22,577 nt of DNA, from assembly GCA_947001705.1 (NCBI GenBank), contig CAMQHT010000039.1, positions 1-22,577 on the forward strand, given 5' to 3'. The position numbers and the translations under genes are program-made. Source of the DNA: an uncultured Collinsella sp. (GTDB taxonomy: Bacteria > Actinomycetota > Coriobacteriia > Coriobacteriales > Coriobacteriaceae). The notes below the pieces were generated by a model. That model searched no databases and had not been told where the DNA came from. It saw only the letters and a program-made list of their open reading frames with translations. Shown one piece after another: positions 1-5,765 of this stretch. Every line of letters starts with the position of its first letter. The stretch's first letter is position 1.

Positions 1-783
1 GGCAGACCGCCACATGTAATATCCCACCAGCTGAACCATATAGGGATGCCCCATGCTCTTGTGTGCCGCAAGATCAGCCGTCCCCGCGTCAACGTAAAGA
101 CCAGCGTTTTTGACCGTCTGGATATATGAATCGCGCACCTTGGGCAAAGAAATCGCCCCCAGCGTACGCTGCTGGGCACGCCGCAAAAACGTCACGCTCG
201 GCTCTTCGAGCAGATCGTCAACCATACTGGGTAAGCCGGCAAACACCAGCGCAAGACCGTGCTGGTCGCTATCGGACAAGCCCGTGGCATCCTGGTCTCC
301 GAGCACCTGCTGATAGAGAACGGCAAGGGCCGCCAGCTCCTCGATAGACGCCGATTGTGCCTCGTCAATCGCAAACAGCATGCCTTTGCCTGGATCGAGC
401 TTCTTAAGGCGCTCGTTGACCAGCCCGCGCAGCGTTTCACCCTTTGCACGCGCCGCCTCGACCGACATGCGCCCGAATGATGGACCGAGTTCCATTGACG
501 TCGCAACGGGTTTATTCGAGCGAAGTGCATCGGCCAAGCGGTCGCATAAGCCAAGCGAAGCGGAATCGGAGACAACCGCCCATCCGCGCTCATTGGCTAG
601 ACGTTGCAGCTCCCGCAGGAGAACCGTCTTGCCGCAACCGCGGTTTCCCGTAATGAGCATGAGCCTGCCCGGCGCTCCGGCGCCGTTATCGAGCCCTTCC
701 TCGAAATCTTCGATGACCGACTCGCGACCGATGAGTATCGGAGGCCGCTTGCCAGCCGTGGGCTTGAAGGGATTTGGATTCAT
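1..783 (-). CDS. AAA+ ATPase, ATP-binding protein (5' part only)
   Basis: An open frame with no stop reads from the ATG at 783-781 to the window edge, giving 261 residues of an incomplete protein. A GGAGG site lies five bases before the ATG. Visible motifs are a Walker A P-loop, GNRGCGKT (residues 46-53), and a Walker B strand, MLFAIDEAQ (135-143), whose DE pair is typical of AAA/STAND-type ATPases. The N-terminus (NPFKPTAGKRPPILIGRE) resembles a group of orphan AAA_16-like ATPases that I recall as common in gut Actinobacteria; their role is unknown to me. The downstream part, which would hold any sensor or DNA-binding domain, is outside the window. It is transcribed in the same direction as the TetM-like gene but is separated from it by a palindrome and has its own promoter candidate. 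Confidence in the ATPase class is high; function is not assigned. Confidence 0.85.
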   Translation of the reverse strand, partial: MNPNPFKPTAGKRPPILIGRESVIEDFEEGLDNGAGAPGRLMLITGNRGCGKTVLLRELQRLANERGWAVVSDSASLGLCDRLADALRSNKPVATSMELGPSFGRMSVEAARAKGETLRGLVNERLKKLDPGKGMLFAIDEAQSASIEELAALAVLYQQVLGDQDATGLSDSDQHGLALVFAGLPSMVDDLLEEPSVTFLRRAQQRTLGAISLPKVRDSYIQTVKNAGLYVDAGTADLAAHKSMGHPYMVQLVGYYMWRSA

Positions 784-816
784 GTCGGCCTCCTCGGATT
801 GGCAACCCTGGTAATA

Positions 817-846
817 GTTATACCAACTTGTACCGAGTTATACCAA
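817..846 (-). promoter_or_regulatory. Promoter candidate of the AAA ATPase, built of three 10-bp direct repeats
   Basis: On the minus strand three consecutive 10-mers read TTGGTATAAC, TCGGTACAAG and TTGGTATAAC. The first and third are identical and the middle one matches them at seven of ten positions. TTGGTA (846-841) and TATAAC (822-817) also make a -35/-10 pair with an 18-base spacer, placing the start about 30 bases before the ATPase ATG. The roughly one-turn period suggests a repressor binding the same face of the helix, but a simple promoter could explain the outer two copies. Confidence 0.5.
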
Positions 847-849
847 TAG

Positions 850-882
850 CATGTGACAAAGGAACTGTCCCTTTGTCACATG
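850..882 (-). repeat. Short palindromic repeat A (GGGAC family), overlaps the TetM-like stop codon
   Basis: Perfect 13-bp inverted arms, CATGTGACAAAGG (850-862) and CCTTTGTCACATG (870-882), flank a 7-base loop. Read on the minus strand the centre is AAAGGGACAGTTCC, related to the centres of the palindromes at 5728, 6638 and 18963. The last His, Met and stop codons of the TetM-like gene lie at 884-876, so the element's arm supplies the TGA. There is no T-run after it on the minus strand, so it does not look like a standard terminator. Confidence 0.75.
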
Positions 883-2879
883 TGGCCGAAAAACTCGGCG
901 TCTGCTGCTCGCCAGGGGCGGAAGGTGGCGGGATCGATCTTTACGTGCGCCGCGGCGGGCACGTCGTACCATTTGACCGTGTAACCGGCGCCGTGAGAGC
1001 AAAAGACCGAGTCGGGCGTGTTGGGCAGATCGGCCTCGGGCTCATAGGCGGCCGTCTCGATTACGCGCTCGGCATCATGGCAAGCCGCATAGCCGGCGAA
1101 CTCCAGGTACAGATGACCGCGACCGCTCGTGTAGGCAGCCACCTCCAGCGCATAATCCTGCACTTCGGATGCCGGCACGCGACCCGCAAGCTTCGCCCGG
1201 TCGCCTGTTATCGTCGGCGGCTCGTACTCGGCACCCATACGCGTGGCATCCGAGAGCGCCCGGCCCACGCACTCCCCCGGCACCTCGAGCTCAAAGCGAT
1301 ACCACGGCTCCAACAGTACCGCCGCGCCAGCCTCACGCGCCTGCATGAGCCCCTGGCGAATCGCGCGGTACGTGGCCTGGCGAAAATCGCCGCCCTCGGT
1401 GTGTTTGGCATGCGCACGGCCGCCCGTGAGCGTAATGCACACATCGGTGATGGGCGAGCCGGTCAGCGCGCCCAGGTGATCGCGCTCCATGGCGTTGGTG
1501 AGTGCCAAACGCTGCCAGTTAAGATCGAGTTCGTCGGTCGAGGTCACGGTGCCAAACTGCACGCCCGAACCCGCTGGCAACGGCTCCAGGCGCAGATGTA
1601 CCTCGGCATAGTGGCGCAGCGGCTCAAAGTGGCCCACGCCCTCGACCGGCTGCGAAATAGTCTCCTTATAGAGAATGCCGCCAGACTCAAACGCAACCGA
1701 AAGGCCAAAGCGATCGGCCAACACCCGCTGCACGACCTCGAGTTGCACGGCGCCCATCAGCTGCAAATGAATCTGCTCAAGATGAGTGTTCCAGCTTACG
1801 CCGAGCATGGGATCTTCGTCCGCCAACTCTGTCAGTGCTTTGAACACCGCGTGGACATCGTGTTCGCCCGGAAGCACCGTATAGGTGAGGACCGGAGCGA
1901 TGACAGGCGCATCGCCCACGGGCTCCGCGCCCAAGGCATCCCCTGGGCGAACGTGCGCAAGGCCCGTCACGGCACAAATACCGCCAGCAGCAACTTCTTG
2001 GGCAAGCTCATACTTCTCGCCGTTATAGATGCGCACCTGGTCGACCTTCTGCTCCCATGCCTCGGCACCGGAACGTCCGTCAATCATCTGCTTGGCATGC
2101 AGCGTGCCGCCGGTCACTTTAACCCAAGCCAAGCGCTCGCCACGATCCCCGCGGCTGACACGATAGACGCGCGCGGCAAACTCAGGAAGCCATGCCTGTT
2201 CACGCATCAGCGCGCATATGCCGTCCAGCAGCTCGTCCACGCCTTGGTCCTTGAGCGCCGAGCCGGCAAAACAGGGAAAGAGCTTGCGCTCGGCAACCAT
2301 GCGCGACAGCGTTGCGACGGAAAGCTCACCCGCCTCAAGAAACTCCTCGAGCGCACCCTCGTCCAATGCAGCAGCGTCCTCCTGAACGGCACCACCCGTC
2401 AGCAGTTCGTTGGCATCCAGGCAACCCTCGGAAAGACGTTGCCCAAGTTGTGCCAGCAAAACATCGCGGCCGGGATTCTCCAAATCGATCTTGTTGATAA
2501 AGATGAACGTCGGGATCTCATAGCGCGCAAGCAGGCGCCACAGGGTTTCGGTATGCCCCTGCACGCCGTCGTTGGCGCCCACAACCAAAATCGCGTAGTC
2601 GAGTGCGCGCAGCGTGCGCTCCGCCTCGGCCGAAAAATCAACGTGGCCGGGCGCATCCACGAGCATGACGTGGGTATCGCCGTGGTCGAGCACGGCCTGC
2701 GACGAGAAAATCGTGATGCCGCGCTCGCGCTCGATCGTGTTAGTGTCCAGATGCGAATCGCCATCGTCCACGCGGCCACGCTTGCGAATGCGGCCCGCGT
2801 TGAACAGCATGGCCTCGGCCAACGTGGTCTTGCCGGCATCGACATGCGCCAAGATTCCAACGACCGCTTGCTTCGACAT
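876..2879 (-). CDS. TetM-like ribosomal-protection-type translational GTPase
   Basis: The 667-residue protein starts at the ATG at 2879-2877, preceded by AGGAGAG; an in-frame start further upstream would add 23 residues lacking family similarity. It has the complete GTPase signature of the EF-G/Tet(M) group: G1 AHVDAGKTT (11-19), switch I RERGITIFSSQ, G3 DAPGHVDF and G4 NKID, followed by EF-G-like domains and a C-terminal domain with TSGRGHL and NTPDSVFCSHGAGY. Tet(M) itself is about 639 residues. Members bind the ribosome and, in resistant strains, dislodge tetracycline. This looks like a chromosomal relative: its composition matches the neighbours and no mobile element is adjacent. Whether it confers resistance cannot be read from sequence. 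It probably acts in the cytoplasm on the 70S A-site region. Its last two codons and stop are formed by a palindromic repeat. Confidence 0.88.
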   Translation of the reverse strand: MSKQAVVGILAHVDAGKTTLAEAMLFNAGRIRKRGRVDDGDSHLDTNTIERERGITIFSSQAVLDHGDTHVMLVDAPGHVDFSAEAERTLRALDYAILVVGANDGVQGHTETLWRLLARYEIPTFIFINKIDLENPGRDVLLAQLGQRLSEGCLDANELLTGGAVQEDAAALDEGALEEFLEAGELSVATLSRMVAERKLFPCFAGSALKDQGVDELLDGICALMREQAWLPEFAARVYRVSRGDRGERLAWVKVTGGTLHAKQMIDGRSGAEAWEQKVDQVRIYNGEKYELAQEVAAGGICAVTGLAHVRPGDALGAEPVGDAPVIAPVLTYTVLPGEHDVHAVFKALTELADEDPMLGVSWNTHLEQIHLQLMGAVQLEVVQRVLADRFGLSVAFESGGILYKETISQPVEGVGHFEPLRHYAEVHLRLEPLPAGSGVQFGTVTSTDELDLNWQRLALTNAMERDHLGALTGSPITDVCITLTGGRAHAKHTEGGDFRQATYRAIRQGLMQAREAGAAVLLEPWYRFELEVPGECVGRALSDATRMGAEYEPPTITGDRAKLAGRVPASEVQDYALEVAAYTSGRGHLYLEFAGYAACHDAERVIETAAYEPEADLPNTPDSVFCSHGAGYTVKWYDVPAAAHVKIDPATFRPWRAADAEFFGHM

Positions 2880-2922
2880 GGCTCTCCTCTTATTGCAAGC
2901 CCATCGCACGCGGCAACGGGCG

Positions 2923-2949
2923 TTCACGCTCCACACTGGATGATACAAT
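2923..2949 (+). promoter_or_regulatory. Extended -10 promoter reading into the non-coding region
   Basis: An extended -10 element, TGATACAAT (2941-2949), fits TGnTAnAAT and has a weak -35, TTCACG (2923-2928), 15 bases upstream. TACAAT recurs as the likely -10 of several other genes in this window. Transcription would begin near 2955, running into a structured, ORF-poor stretch that ends at a terminator. Confidence 0.5.
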
Positions 2950-2968
2950 TTACGGGCCGGTGGGCGAA
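2940..2968 (-). promoter_or_regulatory. Promoter candidate of the TetM-like gene
   Basis: On the minus strand TTCGCC (2968-2963) and TATCAT (2945-2940) are separated by 17 bases, which would start transcription near 2933 and give a leader of about 55 bases to the ATG at 2879. The -10 overlaps the plus-strand promoter of the candidate small RNA, so the two could not easily fire together. Only the motif match supports it. Confidence 0.4.
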
Positions 2969-3152
2969 GCGGGCCCTATCCCCCGACCGAGCTCATCGCC
3001 CCGCGTTGCCGCGCGGCGATTTTCGTAGGTTCGCGCCTTGCGAAAGCCGGCACCTCCCCTTTTTGTCTGCCCGGGTTCATCTGGGGCGGTAACAATGCGA
3101 GTCCCACAACGACGCGTTTTACCAAAAATGGCCCCACTCGGGGCCATTTTTT
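2955..3152 (+). ncRNA. Candidate structured small RNA, about 195 nt, family not recognised
   Basis: This stretch has no convincing ORF but has an extended -10 promoter at its left end and a strong terminator at its right end. Inside are several hairpins: an ATCGCC...GGCGAT stem of 11 pairs with one mismatch and a TTGC loop (about 2996-3021), a TTCGC/GCGAA hairpin (about 3031-3045), and a GCCC/GGGC hairpin with a CCGGG-rich loop (about 3068-3088). The next gene on the right is on the opposite strand, so this is not the leader of a plus-strand gene. I looked for hallmarks of SRP RNA, RNase P, tmRNA and common riboswitches and did not find them. It could be a 6S-like or lineage-specific RNA, or, read on the minus strand, just upstream DNA of the TetM-like gene. 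Confidence 0.4.
3124..3151. terminator. Bidirectional rho-independent terminator
   Basis: A perfect 12-bp stem, AAAAATGGCCCC (3124-3135) and GGGGCCATTTTT (3140-3151), encloses the loop ACTC. It is followed by T-runs on both strands. It would end the candidate small RNA from the left and the GNAT gene (stop at 3186) from the right. Confidence 0.9.
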
Positions 3153-3185
3153 ATTTGAGCTGGGTGATGATACGTGCCTTGGCTC

Positions 3186-3674
3186 CTACGCCTCGCGCAG
3201 CCAATCGAACGCGACGCGCGGCGTACCGTCCGACACATATACGATACCGGCGCGCTTAAACCCGGCCTTGGCGATGGCGCCCTGCATAGGCAGGTTGTCT
3301 TGGTGCGTGTCGATACGCAGATGGTCGATACGTTCCTTGGCAAAGGCAAACATCGCCGCCGCAACGCCATGCGTGGTGCCGTCGGATGCCACGCGGTGCA
3401 GCACGGCGTACGGAGTGTCGCTACGCCATTGACCGTCCTCAATTACGTCATAGCACTCGTCCGGGCCCTGTAAAAATGCAAACGTCGCCACCACGCGACC
3501 GTCGACTTCGCGCACATAGCTGCCACCGGCGGCGATGTCGGCAGCCAGCTGCTCGGCCGAAGGCGTGCCCTCGGGCCACTGCGTGGCGTTGCCATGCGCG
3601 CGCATAAAGGCGCGGGCCGCGTCATAGATAGCCATGACGGCGGGAATGTCGGTATCGAGGGTTTTTCTGATCAT
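3186..3674 (-). CDS. GNAT-family N-acetyltransferase
   Basis: The 162-residue protein begins MIRKTLDTDIPAVMAIYDAA, the usual first strand and helix of the GNAT fold, and ends with the typical beta-alpha pattern NLPMQGAIAKAGFKRAGIVY, where asparagine followed by a helix and AGF is a standard late GNAT motif. Members transfer acetyl from acetyl-CoA to an amine; the substrate cannot be told. The ATG at 3674 was chosen; a GTG one codon upstream is equally close to the AGG site and would add one residue. Its promoter lies in a symmetrical divergent region shared with the zinc-ribbon gene, and transcription likely stops at the bidirectional terminator 35 bases after the stop codon. Confidence 0.88.
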   Translation of the reverse strand: MIRKTLDTDIPAVMAIYDAARAFMRAHGNATQWPEGTPSAEQLAADIAAGGSYVREVDGRVVATFAFLQGPDECYDVIEDGQWRSDTPYAVLHRVASDGTTHGVAAAMFAFAKERIDHLRIDTHQDNLPMQGAIAKAGFKRAGIVYVSDGTPRVAFDWLREA

Positions 3675-3695
3675 CACGCGGCGACCTCACGTTTA

Positions 3696-3726
3696 TTGGT
3701 ATCACTTTGATTGGGCAATGATACCA
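3696..3726. promoter_or_regulatory. Symmetrical divergent promoter/operator between the GNAT and zinc-ribbon genes
   Basis: TGGTATCA (3697-3704) and TGATACCA (3719-3726) form a perfect 8-bp inverted repeat with a 14-base spacer. Because of this symmetry each strand shows a (T/C)TGGTA -35-like hexamer 17 bases from a TGATAC -10-like hexamer, so one sequence could drive both divergent genes. The same dyad could bind a dimeric regulator. No regulator gene is adjacent. Confidence 0.45.
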
Positions 3727-3751
3727 GCGTTTGGAGAGGGGCACGAAGCAG

Positions 3752-4048
3752 ATGGGAAGCAAAAAGCGAGCCGCCTGGTCAAAAGCAAAAAGCGAGTTTT
3801 TGAGCACTGCCACCGGCGGCGATATGAACGACCTGTTTGCACGCGAGGACGAGCGCCGCGACGCCCTGGACGCCGAGCGCGATGAGGCCTGGCGCTACAA
3901 ATCGTGCGAGCGCAAAAACCGTTACGACACGCGCGCCGAGGCCGAGGCAGTTATGGCCGACTGCGAAAGCCGCGGACGCCGAGGGCTGGCCTGCTACAAA
4001 TGCGAATACTGCGGCGGCTGGCACCTGACGTCGCATCCTTGGAAATAG
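3752..4048 (+). CDS. Small zinc-ribbon-like protein of unknown function
   Basis: This 98-residue basic protein starts at the ATG at 3752, about ten bases after AGAGGGG; a TTG at 3731 is in frame but unsupported. The N-terminal half is charged and probably helical (residues 27-50, rich in Asp, Glu and Arg). The C-terminal half has KNRYDTRAEAEAVMADCESRG followed by CYKCEYCGGWHLTSHP, with Cys81, Cys84, Cys87 and His91 as likely metal ligands and Cys52 nearby. The pattern of a Tyr-Cys-x2-Cys-x-GWHLT ending occurs in small actinobacterial and phage proteins I have seen, without an established function. It is divergent from the GNAT gene and convergent with rsmJ. A nucleic-acid-binding role would be a guess. 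Confidence 0.75.
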   Translation: MGSKKRAAWSKAKSEFLSTATGGDMNDLFAREDERRDALDAERDEAWRYKSCERKNRYDTRAEAEAVMADCESRGRRGLACYKCEYCGGWHLTSHPWK

Positions 4049-4096
4049 GCCTCGCATCGGCACGGCACTGACGGAGCGCCAGTCATCTCACGAAAG

Positions 4097-4801
4097 CTAC
4101 GGGCGCGGCGGCACCAAAACATCATAGCGAACGGCCTTGCCCGCAAGTTGATAGCTCGGCTTAACGCCGGCAAGCAGCGGGCCCTTTACCGGCCGCTTGA
4201 TAACGACTTTGCGCGGGTGCACCGCAAGCGCAGCTTCGACCAGCGTCTCCTCATCGGCGCACGGCTGTTCCAGATGATGCAAGAGTTGGAACTTCTTTTT
4301 GACCGCCGCGCTCTTGGTGCGTTCGGGAAACATGGGGTCCAGATATACCACGTCGGGAGTCGCGAGCTCGCTCTGCCCGATCAGCTCAGCTGTATGGCGA
4401 AGGCCGGCAATGCTGTCCTCGCCGGCATGTAAGCGCATGCGCGCCACAGCTGTCGCAAGCGCCGGATCATCTGCCGCGCGATCCAAGGCATCCTTGAGGA
4501 GCGCCGCGATCACGCAATCCTGTTCATATAGATCGACGGAAAAGCCCGCGGCAGCCAGCAGCAGCGAATCCTCGCCAAAGCCTGCCGTGGCGTCAATCGC
4601 CCATGGCTGCTCGATGCCTTTTGCGCGCGCAGCCTTTACCAGCAGCTCTTGCTGCAGACGACCCTGCTTGAGTCGTGGCAGCATGCGGGTAAAATCGGCG
4701 CGCAGCTCCATCGTGCCGTCGGTGAGCGTGAGGCCCTCGGGCTTCCCGATTAGCTCAAGCCCCGCGGACCGAGCAACAGAAAAGGGATCGACGACGCCCA
4801 T
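4097..4801 (-). CDS. rsmJ: 16S rRNA (guanine-N2) methyltransferase, RsmJ family
   Basis: The 234-residue protein has the class I SAM-binding motif DATAGFGEDS (70-79), a VYLDPMFPERTKSA catalytic-loop motif near residue 150 and a late VIKRP motif. All three match E. coli RsmJ (DATAGLGRDA, VYLDPMFPHKQKSA, VVKRP), which methylates G1516 of 16S rRNA in the small subunit. The length is close to that of RsmJ (about 250). The start at 4801 has AAGGAG five bases upstream. The upstream gene on the same strand is a 47-residue membrane peptide whose stop codon overlaps a GACAAT -10-like sequence, so rsmJ may be read from that site or from further upstream. The gene is convergent with the zinc-ribbon gene and no obvious terminator lies between them. 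Confidence 0.9.
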   Translation of the reverse strand: MGVVDPFSVARSAGLELIGKPEGLTLTDGTMELRADFTRMLPRLKQGRLQQELLVKAARAKGIEQPWAIDATAGFGEDSLLLAAAGFSVDLYEQDCVIAALLKDALDRAADDPALATAVARMRLHAGEDSIAGLRHTAELIGQSELATPDVVYLDPMFPERTKSAAVKKKFQLLHHLEQPCADEETLVEAALAVHPRKVVIKRPVKGPLLAGVKPSYQLAGKAVRYDVLVPPRP

Positions 4802-4864
4802 GGGTACTCCTTAACAAGCAAAACGAATACGCGAGCGCCGTTTATGTCGGCACCCAACCGTCCG

Positions 4865-5008
4865 CTATTGTCCCACATGCGACATGGCCCACAGCATCCC
4901 AATGCAAAGCACCGCCATCAATCCCGTGCACACGGCAGCGATCACAGAATCACCCATGCGCCTTCCCAACGACCGCGGCTCACGTACTTGCCCTGCTCCG
5001 TACATCAT
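4865..5008 (-). CDS. Small single-pass membrane protein, 47 residues
   Basis: A 48-codon frame runs from the double ATG at 5008 to TAG at 4867-4865. A strong GAAGGAG site sits five bases before the first ATG, which is the main reason to believe it. The product starts MMYGAGQVREPRSLGRRMGD, a basic soluble head, followed by one hydrophobic helix at about residues 21-42 (SVIAAVCTGLMAVLCIGMLW) and a five-residue tail. The positive-inside rule would put the N-terminus in the cytoplasm. It lies 63 bases upstream of rsmJ on the same strand. No family is recognised. It could be a spurious ORF, but strong ribosome site, clean helix and intergenic position argue for a real gene. Confidence 0.6.
   Translation of the reverse strand: MMYGAGQVREPRSLGRRMGDSVIAAVCTGLMAVLCIGMLWAMSHVGQ
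4867..4872 (-). promoter_or_regulatory. Possible -10 of rsmJ overlapping the small ORF's stop codon
   Basis: GACAAT on the minus strand, running into the TAG stop of the 47-residue ORF, matches the -10-like hexamer seen before rlmA and the K+ channel gene. No good -35 is visible, so support is weak. Confidence 0.25.
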
Positions 5009-5162
5009 GGCTTCTCCTTCGGTCCAGCTCTTACCATGGCCCCATCATCGCAGCGCCGCGCATACGCTGCCATCGATTTGACTTACGCCCAGCTTTCTTT
5101 TTTGAAAGGTTGGACCGTGCGGGCAAGAGACGCTTTCAAACGCATGCATCGCCGCGTTGAAC

Positions 5163-5168
5163 TACAAT
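5163..5168 (+). promoter_or_regulatory. Likely -10 element of the four-helix membrane protein gene
   Basis: TACAAT lies 68 bases before the ATG at 5236. The hexamer recurs at ung, prfC and the candidate small RNA. No convincing -35 was found. The remaining DNA from 5009 to 5162 holds no gene that I can support. Confidence 0.35.
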
Positions 5169-5235
5169 GTGCTTCACCATATGTGCAGTACATTGGGTGC
5201 GCCAAGTTGGCGTACTCGTATCGAAAGGACCAGCC

Positions 5236-5637
5236 ATGAGCTTCACTCGCAAGACTCTCAAAATCCTTGCTCTCATCTACTTTGTTTTGGGCATCGCCAG
5301 CCTCGTCACCGCCGGCGTCGGTATCGCCACGGGCGGTCTCGATTCCACGTACGGTTCGTACGCCACGCTCGCAGCGGTCGTGCTTATCGCCAAGGGTCTC
5401 GTCGACCTTGCCGCAGGCGTCGCCGGCATCAAGGGTGCCAACAAGCCTTCGCAGGTGGACGGCGCGTTTAAGCTCGGTATTGTTGCCGCGGTCGCCACGC
5501 TCGCCCAGGCGGTGCTCACGCTTCCCGCGTTTGGCGGTGACGCCATCAACTATGGCGCCTTTGTCATCGTGGTCTACGACCTGTTCTTTATTCAGCAGGC
5601 GCACGCCGTCAAGGCCGAGAACAAGGACCGCCTGTAA
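5236..5637 (+). CDS. Four-helix membrane protein of unknown function
   Basis: The ATG at 5236 follows AAAGGAC by six bases; upstream in-frame starts would add residues with no matching signal. The 133-residue product begins with a basic MSFTRKTLK head, then four hydrophobic stretches at roughly residues 9-30, 43-66, 78-97 and 103-123, separated by short loops, with a charged tail (AHAVKAENKDRL). The glycine and alanine-rich helices resemble small DUF-type integral membrane proteins; no active-site motif is visible. It has its own promoter candidate and terminator, so it seems to be a single-gene unit. Function is unknown. Confidence 0.75.
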   Translation: MSFTRKTLKILALIYFVLGIASLVTAGVGIATGGLDSTYGSYATLAAVVLIAKGLVDLAAGVAGIKGANKPSQVDGAFKLGIVAAVATLAQAVLTLPAFGGDAINYGAFVIVVYDLFFIQQAHAVKAENKDRL

Positions 5638-5675
5638 GCGCTCGCTTCTCATAACCTCTACAGCCAAGCAACTAA

Positions 5676-5711
5676 AAAGGGCCGATCGCGCATCTCCGCG
5701 GTCGGCCCTTT
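5676..5711 (+). terminator. Terminator after the four-helix membrane protein gene
   Basis: AAAGGGCCGA (5676-5685) pairs perfectly with TCGGCCCTTT (5702-5711), and inner CGCG blocks extend the stem. The trailing T-tract is short and interrupted. It begins 38 bases after the stop codon at 5637. Confidence 0.75.
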
Positions 5712-5727
5712 GCGTTTGTCCAGATAA

Positions 5728-5764
5728 AACCTACCAAAATAAACCTGTCCCTTTTTGGTAGGTT
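5728..5764 (-). repeat. Short palindromic repeat B (GGGAC family), probably the rlmA terminator
   Basis: Perfect 12-bp arms AACCTACCAAAA (5728-5739) and TTTTGGTAGGTT (5753-5764) enclose a 13-base loop. On the minus strand the centre reads AAAAAGGGACAGGTTTA, close to element A. It begins one base after the rlmA stop codon and, read on the minus strand, is followed by TTTT, so it can serve as that gene's terminator. Confidence 0.75.
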
Positions 5765-5765
5765 G

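Noticed and set aside
876..2879. Calling the TetM-like gene a tetracycline resistance determinant
   Set aside because: Family membership alone does not show resistance, and there is no mobile context.
774..3092. Long 772-residue open frame on the plus strand
   Set aside because: It lies antisense to the TetM-like gene, has no family-like motifs, and is a typical shadow ORF of high-GC codon bias.
2955..3152. Assigning the non-coding region to SRP RNA, RNase P RNA or tmRNA
   Set aside because: The conserved core motifs of these RNAs were not found on either strand.
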